From Microbacterium sp. (GTDB taxonomy: Bacteria > Actinomycetota > Actinomycetes > Actinomycetales > Microbacteriaceae), in contig JAITUD010000149.1 of NCBI GenBank assembly GCA_031286555.1, forward strand, positions 1 to 6,753: a stretch of DNA of 6,753 nucleotides. Direction: 5' to 3'. Both the position numbers and the translations under genes were made by a program. This document shows, in pieces, positions 1-5,469 of this stretch. The notes below the pieces were generated by a model. That model searched no databases. It was not told the origin of the DNA and worked only from the letters and a program-made list of their open reading frames with translations. Position 1 is the first letter of the stretch; each line of letters begins with the position of its first letter.

Positions 1-38
1 AGCAGGCGGAAATCCGCGGCGGAGCACTGATCGGTTCA

Positions 39-67
39 GCCCCGGTCCCGTCAGACGAGACCGGGGC
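39..67 (-). terminator. Intrinsic-type hairpin terminator downstream of the HAD phosphatase gene
   Basis: Inverted repeat with 13-nt arms (39-51 and 55-67) and a 3-nt loop. It starts 6 nt beyond the stop codon of the minus-strand HAD gene. All pairs are Watson-Crick except 48/58, which is G·U in a minus-strand transcript but C/A in a plus-strand one, so the fold favours minus-strand RNA. No U-tract follows, which is common for terminators in high-GC actinobacteria. It could also serve a gene entering from the left, which the window does not show. Confidence 0.75.
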
Positions 68-73
68 AGGCGT

Positions 74-883
74 TCAGCCCGCCAGCGTCCGCTCGATCAC
101 GACGGCGACGCCGTCGTCGACATTTGACGGAGCGTGCTCGTCGGCGGCATCCTGCACGGCCGGTTCGGCGTTCGCCATCGCGACGCCGCGGCCGGCCCAG
201 CGCAGCAGCTCGAGGTCGTTGAGGGCGTCGCCGAAGGCGAGCACCTCGGAGCGGTCGATGCCCAGGTGCGTGCACAGCTGCGCGACGCCAGTGGCCTTGG
301 TGACGCCCTCGGCCATCACCTCGACGAAGGGTGCGCCCGACAGCGTCGCCTCGAATCCGGTCAGGCCGAGGCTCTGCAGCGCGGCGAAGATCTCGGGGAT
401 CGGCACCGACGGATGTCGGATCACGAGCTTCAGGCTCGGCTCATCGAGCACCGACTCGAGCGGCACCCCGCCCATCGTCGCCGGGTCTCGCTTGTGATCG
501 CTGAGGCTGGCGAGCTCGGCGTAGCCGTGCTGGGCGACGAAGCTCTCGCCGGCGTCTCGCACACTCGCGTAGACGAGGTCGGGGATCACCGCACCCAGCG
601 CCTCAGCGAGCTGCTGCTGCACGGGAGCGGGGATCTCCTCGGCGAACAGGTGCTCACCCGTGGTCAGGTGCACGCCGTAGGCGCCGTTTCCGCACAGTGC
701 CCAGTCGTCGAAGCCCGCGCCGGCGGCGATCATCCGCAGGCCGATCGGCTGCCGTGCGGTAACGGGCACGGTGCGGATGCCGGCCGCGCGGGCAGCATCC
801 AAGGCGGCGCGGGTGCGCGTGGAGACGACGCTCTGCTCGTTGAGCAGGGTGCCGTCGAGGTCGGTGGCAATCAGACGGATCAT
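74..883 (-). CDS. Cof-type HAD-superfamily hydrolase (class IIB sugar-phosphate/nucleotide phosphatase-like)
   Basis: Predicted 269-residue cytosolic phosphatase, normal length for Cof/YidA-type HAD proteins. These use an aspartyl-phosphate intermediate and Mg2+ to dephosphorylate small metabolites; the substrate here cannot be read from sequence. Visible motifs: motif I DLDGT at residues 8-12 (nucleophile D8, acid/base D10), motif II VTAR with T42, the IIB cap domain at about 80-185, K196 in EGVTKATGV, and motif IV GDALND at 218-223 with metal-binding D219 and D223. I place the start at the ATG at 881-883 because it opens directly into MIRLIATDLDGT and has GAGGAA just upstream. An in-frame upstream start at 931 would add 16 unconserved residues and run close to the upstream terminator. 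The gene lies downstream of the DUF5722 gene on the same strand, but a strong hairpin separates them, so co-transcription is doubtful. Confidence 0.93.
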   Translation of the reverse strand: MIRLIATDLDGTLLNEQSVVSTRTRAALDAARAAGIRTVPVTARQPIGLRMIAAGAGFDDWALCGNGAYGVHLTTGEHLFAEEIPAPVQQQLAEALGAVIPDLVYASVRDAGESFVAQHGYAELASLSDHKRDPATMGGVPLESVLDEPSLKLVIRHPSVPIPEIFAALQSLGLTGFEATLSGAPFVEVMAEGVTKATGVAQLCTHLGIDRSEVLAFGDALNDLELLRWAGRGVAMANAEPAVQDAADEHAPSNVDDGVAVVIERTLAG

Positions 884-887
884 GCGG

Positions 888-893
888 TTCCTC
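888..893 (-). promoter_or_regulatory. Ribosome binding site of the HAD phosphatase gene
   Basis: Minus-strand GAGGAA lies 4 nt upstream of the ATG at 881-883 (6 nt if GAGG alone is counted). It decides the start in favour of this ATG over the in-frame alternative 48 nt upstream. No convincing -10/-35 pair is visible in the short leader between here and the hairpin at 936-970. Confidence 0.7.
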
Positions 894-935
894 AGCTGGT
901 TCAACGACACCTGAAGTCTCGCACGTGACACATCG

Positions 936-970
936 AGCCGGCCGCCGTGCGGGAGACACGACGGCCGGTT
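936..970 (-). terminator. Hairpin terminator after the DUF5722 gene
   Basis: Arms at 938-949 and 957-968 form a 12-bp, very GC-rich stem with a 7-nt loop (950-956), beginning about 18 nt past the stop codon of the secreted-protein gene. An outer pair at 936/970 extends it beyond one mismatch. The pair 945/961 is G·U in minus-strand RNA but C/A in plus-strand RNA, which fits termination of minus-strand transcription. There is no U-tract. It should isolate the HAD gene from the large upstream gene. Confidence 0.75.
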
Positions 971-987
971 CCGGATGTCAGGATCGC

Positions 988-3984
988 TCAGCTGGTGAAG
1001 TAGCCGACATCATCGATCTGGAATCTCGGACTCCACTCAGGGGCATTGCTTCCGAGCGCCGCGAACGAGACCGCGATCGAGGTCACGGCATTTTTCGACG
1101 ACCAATCACCGACATCGACGGAGAGCAGATTCCACTTGTCGGGGGAGAACACGGTGTCCTCGTGAACGACTGTCGTTCCATCGGCTCCCGTGAGCGTGAA
1201 CGTCGCCACGTAGCCCGTCGCGCCGGGCGCACCGCCGTAGGAGTTCGCCCACACGTAGATCGACTGCGCGTCGCTCAGGTCGAGCGGCTTCTCCGGCGCC
1301 ACCGAGATGATGCGCCGGCTGGTCGCCGGTGCCGGCTTCGACGTCGCCTCCAGAGCGCCGCTGCCACCGCGCGGTGCTCCGGGACCGTTGGCGATGCTGC
1401 CCACCCGAGCCACCGACTCGACGCCGTCACCGGCGCTCCATCCCTGCGCGTCGGACTCGAAGTCGTAGACGGCGTGCTCCACCGGCGCAGGAACCACGGC
1501 AGGCACCTTCAGCGTCTCCCCGCCGAGGGAGACGCACAACGTCGCAGCCTCTCCGCGGACACCGGAGACCGTGAAGGTCACCGTGGCGACGTCGCCGTAG
1601 GGCGTCTTGCCGATGCGGGCGGTACCCCGTCGCACGGCGAAGTCTCCGCAGCGGGCCGGGATGCGTACGACGCCGCGCAGTGAATCCGCATCGAGGTTGG
1701 TGAGTCTCACGGTCAGAGTCGACCCGACCAGCTCCGCGCTGTCGGTCTGCGCCGTGACCGACACATTGGCCGTCTTCGAGCCGCCGACCTGTGATGCGCG
1801 GGAAACGGATCCGATATCGAAGGAGGTCTCCGGCTCGGAGGTGCCCGTGCCTCGCACACGCACCTTGAGGCCGGTGACCGTGTCTGCGGACACCGCACGG
1901 GGCAGCTCGAGCGAGACTGTGTGGTATTCGCCATCGGCCGGCACGCGTGCCTCGCCTTCGATCACCTGCCCTGAAGAGGTCGCCGCCCGCAGTTGGGCCG
2001 CGGTGTTCGCACCCAGTTCGCTGTCATCGGGAATCCTCACGGATGCGCTCAGCCAGCCTCGTGCCACAGGCGCATCGTTCCCGAACTCCTTGACGACACC
2101 TCTCCACTGCTTCGCGAACCGCTCCGGTGCGTCGACGACGTGCAGCGTTCCGTCGACGGAGGTTGCTTCAGACACGTTGTCCGACGGCATCCAGCCGTCT
2201 GCGTCGCTCTTGAAATCGCCCAGCGATCCGGCTTCGCGAACGTATCCGTCGAGCCGAGTCCCCACCGCCATGGTGATCGGCCGCTCGTCGAGCGCATCAG
2301 GATCGAACCCGTCGATGACCTCGGACCACTCATTGATTCCGATGATCGGCTTCGCGAAATCGGTCACCTCGAGAGAACGCGAGGTGTCGATGTACTTGAA
2401 CACGTCGTAGCTGTACTTGTGTCGCAACGGTGACGCCGGGAAATCGGTCGAGTAGTCTGCAGCCCACAACCCGAGATTCAGTCCGCCCTCCTGACGGTGA
2501 TCGACGTGACGGTGCAGGATGAAGCTGTCGATCGACGGCAGGAACCTGATCTTGTAATAGGCATACGCGTAGCACGCGGCCTGCAGCTTCTCGGCCTCCT
2601 CGGTGAGGGTGTCGCCGGGACCCGCGGTGTTGCAGCCCTGTTCCGAGAGGATGATGCGACGCGGTTCGCCGTCGTACAGCAGCTGTTCCGAGGCCAGGTA
2701 CTCCGGGAGCACCTGGATGTTCTTGAACGTGATCAGCTTGGAGTCGATGCTGTCGGTGGCATCGGTGTCGTTCCAGAAGTCCGGCTTGAACAGGTCCTGC
2801 GGATAAGGATGCTGTGCGACGTACCAGGGGAAGTCGCCCGTCGCCTTTGAGATCTGGTTGAGCTTGTCGATGACATCCCGCACGCTATAGAAGCGCGTCG
2901 GGTTGGACTCATCCGGATTCGGACCGGCAGGTTCCGTCCAGGCGTGGGTGAGCGAGGTATACGTGCGCGCCTTGTCGTAGTACTTGCGCGACGCAAGAGA
3001 CATGATTCGCAGTGCTCGAGAGTAGTCGTTGAGGAACTCGTCGGCCGTCTTGTCTCCCGAGTTCGACCAGCTCCATTGCGCATCCACTTCGTTGCCGACG
3101 ATGAACCCCACGGCTCGACCGAACTGCTCATCGGTGCGCGACCAGCGGCCGGCGATGAACTCCATCGCTGCGGTGGTGTAGCGGATGCCTTCCGCGGTCA
3201 CGGTGTTGAACCCGAACACGGGGCCGGCACCCGGTTCGCGGGATGCGTCGGGATGGATCAACACATTCGCGGCGCTGTCGGGGTCGTTGTCGTGGGCGTA
3301 GACCAGCACGATGAGGTTCACCAGCGTGCCGTTGTCGGAGAGCGCCTTGATCTGGGTGTCGAGGTCTGCGACCTCGGCCCGGTCGAAGTAGTAGTCCTGC
3401 CCCTCGCTGGTGAAGACGATGTTGTCATCACTGTTCTTCTTGTTGAGCATGATCGCAGCCAGGTCGACGTTGATTCCGGCGTGCTGGACACCGAGCGCCT
3501 CCGCGTCATCGGTCAACTGGACCTGCAGCCCCTTCTTGTCCAGCACCTCCGGGAAGTCCGAGGTGTTGGGAGCGGTCAACTGCAGATCGTCGGCGTAATG
3601 GGGGCCGCCGACGACGGCTCCGTCGACGCTGATCGAGAACTGGCCGTAGAGGCCGTCCGATCCGTCGTCGCGAACGCGAGGGCCCTCGGCCGAGAAGGTG
3701 CCGTCCGCGCTCGCGGTCGCGGTGGCGAACTGCTCGGCATCGGTTGCCGTCGCAGCCGACTGCGCTCCGGACAGCAGCACGTCGACGGTCGTCCCGGCCT
3801 GATCGGCCCCGAGTGATCCGGAGACAGTGATCGATTCATCGCCTACCGCTACGGTGTCGATCCTCGCGGTCTGCTGCACTGCCGGTGCTGCCAGGGCTGA
3901 CTGTGCGGAGAATCCGCTCAGCAGCATCGTCGTCGCCGTGGCGATCGTGGCGATCTTCCAGAGTCTTCGTCGTCTCGTCTGCAT
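988..3984 (-). CDS. Secreted multidomain DUF5722 glycoside-hydrolase-like protein
   Basis: Seen: 998 residues beginning MQTRRRRLWK, with a basic N-region, a hydrophobic stretch (11-25) and a likely signal peptidase site after A32. RR-R-L-W-K resembles a twin-arginine motif. Then come a beta-sandwich (about 38-135); a catalytic-like domain (about 140-575) with VGNEVD (E299), HAW (H347), QHPYPQ (H392), LSEQG (E448) and HRHVDHRQEGG (491-501); a beta-sandwich (591-730); an Ig/NEW3-like module (735-830); and a terminal carbohydrate-binding-like module (838-998). The four cysteines sit as two within-domain pairs (C451/C471, C779/C817), suggesting disulfides after export. There is no LPXTG motif or C-terminal membrane segment, so the protein is probably released. 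Known: the central domain matches my recollection of DUF5722, a bacterial domain without an assigned reaction. Inferred: Asn-Glu plus a later Glu resembles clan GH-A retaining hydrolases, so E299 and E448 may be acid/base and nucleophile. The substrate is unknown. The start is fixed by GGAAGGA 6 nt upstream and by the signal peptide. Confidence 0.88.
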   Translation of the reverse strand: MQTRRRRLWKIATIATATTMLLSGFSAQSALAAPAVQQTARIDTVAVGDESITVSGSLGADQAGTTVDVLLSGAQSAATATDAEQFATATASADGTFSAEGPRVRDDGSDGLYGQFSISVDGAVVGGPHYADDLQLTAPNTSDFPEVLDKKGLQVQLTDDAEALGVQHAGINVDLAAIMLNKKNSDDNIVFTSEGQDYYFDRAEVADLDTQIKALSDNGTLVNLIVLVYAHDNDPDSAANVLIHPDASREPGAGPVFGFNTVTAEGIRYTTAAMEFIAGRWSRTDEQFGRAVGFIVGNEVDAQWSWSNSGDKTADEFLNDYSRALRIMSLASRKYYDKARTYTSLTHAWTEPAGPNPDESNPTRFYSVRDVIDKLNQISKATGDFPWYVAQHPYPQDLFKPDFWNDTDATDSIDSKLITFKNIQVLPEYLASEQLLYDGEPRRIILSEQGCNTAGPGDTLTEEAEKLQAACYAYAYYKIRFLPSIDSFILHRHVDHRQEGGLNLGLWAADYSTDFPASPLRHKYSYDVFKYIDTSRSLEVTDFAKPIIGINEWSEVIDGFDPDALDERPITMAVGTRLDGYVREAGSLGDFKSDADGWMPSDNVSEATSVDGTLHVVDAPERFAKQWRGVVKEFGNDAPVARGWLSASVRIPDDSELGANTAAQLRAATSSGQVIEGEARVPADGEYHTVSLELPRAVSADTVTGLKVRVRGTGTSEPETSFDIGSVSRASQVGGSKTANVSVTAQTDSAELVGSTLTVRLTNLDADSLRGVVRIPARCGDFAVRRGTARIGKTPYGDVATVTFTVSGVRGEAATLCVSLGGETLKVPAVVPAPVEHAVYDFESDAQGWSAGDGVESVARVGSIANGPGAPRGGSGALEATSKPAPATSRRIISVAPEKPLDLSDAQSIYVWANSYGGAPGATGYVATFTLTGADGTTVVHEDTVFSPDKWNLLSVDVGDWSSKNAVTSIAVSFAALGSNAPEWSPRFQIDDVGYFTS

Positions 3985-3990
3985 CGTGCT

Positions 3991-3997
3991 TCCTTCC
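3991..3997 (-). promoter_or_regulatory. Ribosome binding site of the DUF5722 gene
   Basis: Minus-strand GGAAGGA lies 6 nt upstream of the ATG at 3982-3984, immediately before the signal peptide. It rules out the longer in-frame reading from 4197, whose 71 extra residues would bury the signal peptide and cover the regulatory region. Confidence 0.8.
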
Positions 3998-4069
3998 AGG
4001 GGCGCGCCGACTTGCGCCCGCCCAGACTGCCGATCGCCGCTCGCACACAGCAAGCGTTCGAGGCAAAGG

Positions 4070-4085
4070 TGGCCACATGTGGACA
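4070..4085. promoter_or_regulatory. 16-bp palindrome, candidate operator
   Basis: TGGCCACATGTGGACA pairs at 7 of 8 positions; only 4072/4083 fails. The core 4073-4082 is a perfect 10-bp palindrome. It sits about 85 bp upstream of the DUF5722 start and about 115 bp upstream of the LuxR-type start, a normal place for a dimeric regulator. The binding protein is unknown; the adjacent LuxR-type protein is one candidate, by position only. Confidence 0.35.
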
Positions 4086-4159
4086 GGCGTCCTCTGAACG
4101 GTCGCCCGACTCCGTGAAGGTCGCGCTTGACAGATCCGCGCAGAGTCGGAAATCTAGAA

Positions 4160-4173
4160 TGAAACGTTTTACA
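4160..4173. promoter_or_regulatory. cre/LacI-family-like operator overlapping the promoter of the LuxR-type gene
   Basis: TGAAACGTTTTACA contains the perfect 8-bp palindrome AAACGTTT (4162-4169). Its outer half-sites, TGAAAC and TGTAAAAC (opposite strand), resemble the TG-A-rich-CG-T-rich-CA operators of LacI/CcpA-type sugar regulators, with one extra base in one half. It directly follows a -10-like TAGAAT and lies 26 bp before the LuxR-type start, a position suited to repression. No LacI gene lies in the window. Confidence 0.4.
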
Positions 4174-4188
4174 AGCCTGCTCGATGAA

Positions 4189-4194
4189 GAGGAG
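4189..4194 (+). promoter_or_regulatory. Ribosome binding site of the LuxR-type gene
   Basis: GAGGAG is followed by a 5-nt spacer and a GTG start at 4200-4202. This strong site supports the GTG start and shows that such a small gene is probably translated. Confidence 0.75.
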
Positions 4195-4199
4195 CATCC

Positions 4200-4436
4200 G
4201 TGACAGCCAGCACTGCCTCGCGTCGATCGCGGCCTTCGGTTCAACGGGCGCTGGACGCCGACGACCTCCGCATTCTGGCGCTCGTCGCCGACGGCCACCA
4301 GATCGACGTCGTGGCTGCGCAGCTGAATCTCTCGAGCAGGACGGTCAGGAGACGGACCAAGGCGATGTGCGATCGCTTCAACGCCCGTGCTCCGATCCAG
4401 GTCGCGATCTGGGCGGCGAAGCGTGGGCTCATCTAG
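4200..4436 (+). CDS. Small stand-alone LuxR/GerE-type helix-turn-helix protein
   Basis: 78 residues, GTG start, stop TAG. Residues 18-78 align with a whole GerE/LuxR C-terminal DNA-binding domain: the first helix LDADDLRILALVADG, the turn DVVAAQLNLSSRTVRRRT (36-53, scaffold plus recognition helix), and the closing RFNARAPIQVAIWAAKRGLI. The usual opening (L-T/S-x-R-E) is replaced by LDADD, so the conserved Glu is absent. There is no receiver, autoinducer-binding or ATPase domain. The first 17 residues are basic and probably disordered. It resembles orphan DNA-binding-only LuxR proteins of actinobacteria, which cannot sense a signal through a domain of their own. It is transcribed divergently from the DUF5722 gene across a shared control region, so regulating that gene or itself is a reasonable but unproven guess. 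It converges on the exonuclease III gene with a 42-bp gap lacking a clear terminator. Confidence 0.85.
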   Translation: MTASTASRRSRPSVQRALDADDLRILALVADGHQIDVVAAQLNLSSRTVRRRTKAMCDRFNARAPIQVAIWAAKRGLI

Positions 4437-4478
4437 TCCGGTCTTTGCCGCAGCGGACGGCGAGGCGGAATCGGGTCG

Positions 4479-5324
4479 TCAGGCGAAGATCATCGGCATG
4501 TCGTCGTCGTCCTCGGCGCCGCCGAGGTCGAGGTCGACGACCACCGGCACGTGGTCGCTGGGCTGCTCGCCCTTGCGCTCGTTGCGGTGGATCTCGGCGC
4601 CGGTCACGGCATCGGCCAGCGGCTTCGAGCCGAGGATGAAGTCGATCCGAACGCCCTCGTTGCGGGGGAACTTCAGGCGCTGGTAGTCCCAGTACGTGAA
4701 GCCCTCGGGGATGAGGGGGCGGACCACGTCGGTGACGCCGGCCGATTCGAGCGCGAAGAACGCCTCGCGCTCTTCGGGGGAGACGTGGGTGGAACGGCCG
4801 ATCACGATGTCGGGGTCGCCGTTGTCCTTGTCGAACGGGATGATGTTGAAGTCGCCGACCAGGGCGAGGGGGAGCGACGGATTCGCAGCCGTCTCCGCCG
4901 CGGTCGCGTCGCGGAGCGCCTTCAGCCAGTGCAGCTTGTAGGCCAGGTGCGGGTCGTCGAGCGATCGGCCGTTGGGCACGTACAGGCTCCACACGCGCAC
5001 GCCGCCGACGGTCGCACCGAGCGCGCGGGCCTCGAGCGGAGCATCCGGCCCCTCATGGCCCTTCGCGAAGCCGGGCATGCCGGCGAAGTGCGTCTCGACG
5101 TCGGTGATCGGCTCGCGGCTGATGATCGCGACGCCGTTCCACTGGTTCAGGCCGTGCGCCTCGACGTGGTAGCCGGCGTCTTCGAAGGGCCCGTAGGGGA
5201 ACTGCTCGGGCTTGCACTTGATCTCCTGCAGGGCGAGCACATCGATGTCCTCGCGCACGGCGAAGTCGACGGCGCGGCCCACGCGCGTGCGGATCGAGTT
5301 GATGTTCCAGGTGGCCAGACGCAT
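4479..5324 (-). CDS. xthA: Exodeoxyribonuclease III (AP endonuclease, EEP family)
   Basis: 281 residues, close to the usual length (E. coli XthA is 268). It cuts DNA at abasic sites and removes 3'-blocking groups and nucleotides from duplex DNA in base-excision repair, in the cytosol, with Mg2+. All family signatures are visible: N7 in TWNINS, metal-binding E34 in LALQEIKC, Y115 with P117-N118-G119 in the YVPNG motif, D158 and N160 in GDFN, D228 in RIDFILG, and the terminal SDHVP with D257 and H258. The C-terminus carries an acidic extension, EDDDDMPMIFA, beyond the catalytic fold; its DDDD run comes from repeated GAC codons. The start is the ATG opening MRLATWNINS, the normal family N-terminus. 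The Shine-Dalgarno is weak (only GGA close to the ATG). Malate synthase lies upstream on the same strand but is separated by a large hairpin, so a separate transcription unit is likely. Confidence 0.96.
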   Translation of the reverse strand: MRLATWNINSIRTRVGRAVDFAVREDIDVLALQEIKCKPEQFPYGPFEDAGYHVEAHGLNQWNGVAIISREPITDVETHFAGMPGFAKGHEGPDAPLEARALGATVGGVRVWSLYVPNGRSLDDPHLAYKLHWLKALRDATAAETAANPSLPLALVGDFNIIPFDKDNGDPDIVIGRSTHVSPEEREAFFALESAGVTDVVRPLIPEGFTYWDYQRLKFPRNEGVRIDFILGSKPLADAVTGAEIHRNERKGEQPSDHVPVVVDLDLGGAEDDDDMPMIFA

Positions 5325-5379
5325 GGTTCCAGCCTACGGGTGGGGTCGGACGTCGAGGAGTCATCGGTCCACCTGCAGG

Positions 5380-5458
5380 GACGAAAGAACGGATGCAGGG
5401 CGACACGCTGAGGCTTTCACCTCAGGGCGTGCCGGCTCCTGCATCCGTTCCTGTCGTC
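5380..5458 (-). terminator. Long nested inverted repeat, probable terminator of malate synthase
   Basis: Perfect 13-bp arms at 5387-5399 and 5438-5450 (GAACGGATGCAGG and its complement). Outside a small internal loop, a further 5-bp pairing joins 5380-5384 with 5454-5458. Inside is a second stem: CTGAGG 5408-5413 with 5420-5425, loop CTTTCA, and CACG 5404-5407 with 5428-5431. On the minus strand the main stem is followed by TTTCGTCC, giving a T-rich run TTCTTT across its 3' edge, so it works best as a terminator for malate synthase, whose stop codon lies 12 nt before the structure. Its size and nesting are more elaborate than the other two terminators here and would also suit a dispersed intergenic repeat. 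Confidence 0.75.
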
Positions 5459-5469
5459 AGCAGCGCAGG

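Larger units (their letters stand above)
3985..4199. promoter_or_regulatory. Divergent intergenic control region between the DUF5722 and LuxR-type genes
   Basis: This 215-bp gap must hold the promoters for both divergent genes. Two dyads stand out, at 4070-4085 and 4160-4173 (listed separately). Positions 4150-4175 form a conspicuously AT-rich island in an otherwise GC-rich window. On the plus strand TAGAAT (4155-4160) is a 5/6 match to a -10 box and would start transcription near 4167, but no good -35 lies 16-18 nt upstream; the perfect TTGACA at 4127-4132 is 22 nt away. I could not identify a minus-strand promoter for the DUF5722 gene. Confidence 0.55.

Noticed and set aside
1..38. GCGGA-AA-TCCGC mini-hairpin at 6-17
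   Set aside because: A 5-bp stem with a 2-nt loop is sterically poor and common by chance at this GC content; the left edge otherwise shows nothing.
134..928. 264-codon open frame on the plus strand across the HAD gene
   Set aside because: It is antisense to a gene with all HAD motifs; it shows no family motif and has the composition expected of the opposite strand of high-GC coding DNA.
891..996. 10-bp direct repeat CTCAGCTGGT at 891-900 and 987-996
   Set aside because: One copy overlaps a ribosome binding site and the other a stop codon; a single 10-bp match is likely coincidence, with no sign of an attachment site.
2944..3816. 290-codon open frame on the plus strand inside the DUF5722 gene
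   Set aside because: Antisense shadow: a Val/Arg/Gly-rich product with no domain and no ribosome binding site worth noting.
4127..4160. TTGACA ... TAGAAT as a sigma-70-type promoter
   Set aside because: Each hexamer is good, but the 22-nt spacer is too long for a normal promoter; only the -10-like box is kept, as a weak candidate.
3985..4197. In-frame N-terminal extension of the DUF5722 gene by 71 codons
   Set aside because: It would place the signal peptide internally, cover both dyads and abandon the strong GGAAGGA site before the ATG at 3982-3984.
4012..4203. 63-codon plus-strand frame ending in a GTGA overlap with the LuxR-type start
   Set aside because: It lies wholly in the divergent control region, has no recognisable product, and its end coincides with the ribosome binding site of the real gene.
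4437..4478. Bidirectional terminator between the LuxR-type gene and xthA
   Set aside because: Only 4-bp stems can be formed; there is no convincing hairpin or T-run.
5372..5379. 8-bp palindrome CCTGCAGG beside the nested inverted repeat
   Set aside because: Too short to interpret; it partly echoes the GCAGG arm of the adjacent hairpin.
4551..5411. 286-codon open frame on the plus strand across xthA
   Set aside because: Antisense to a complete exonuclease III with every catalytic motif; the product is not recognisable.
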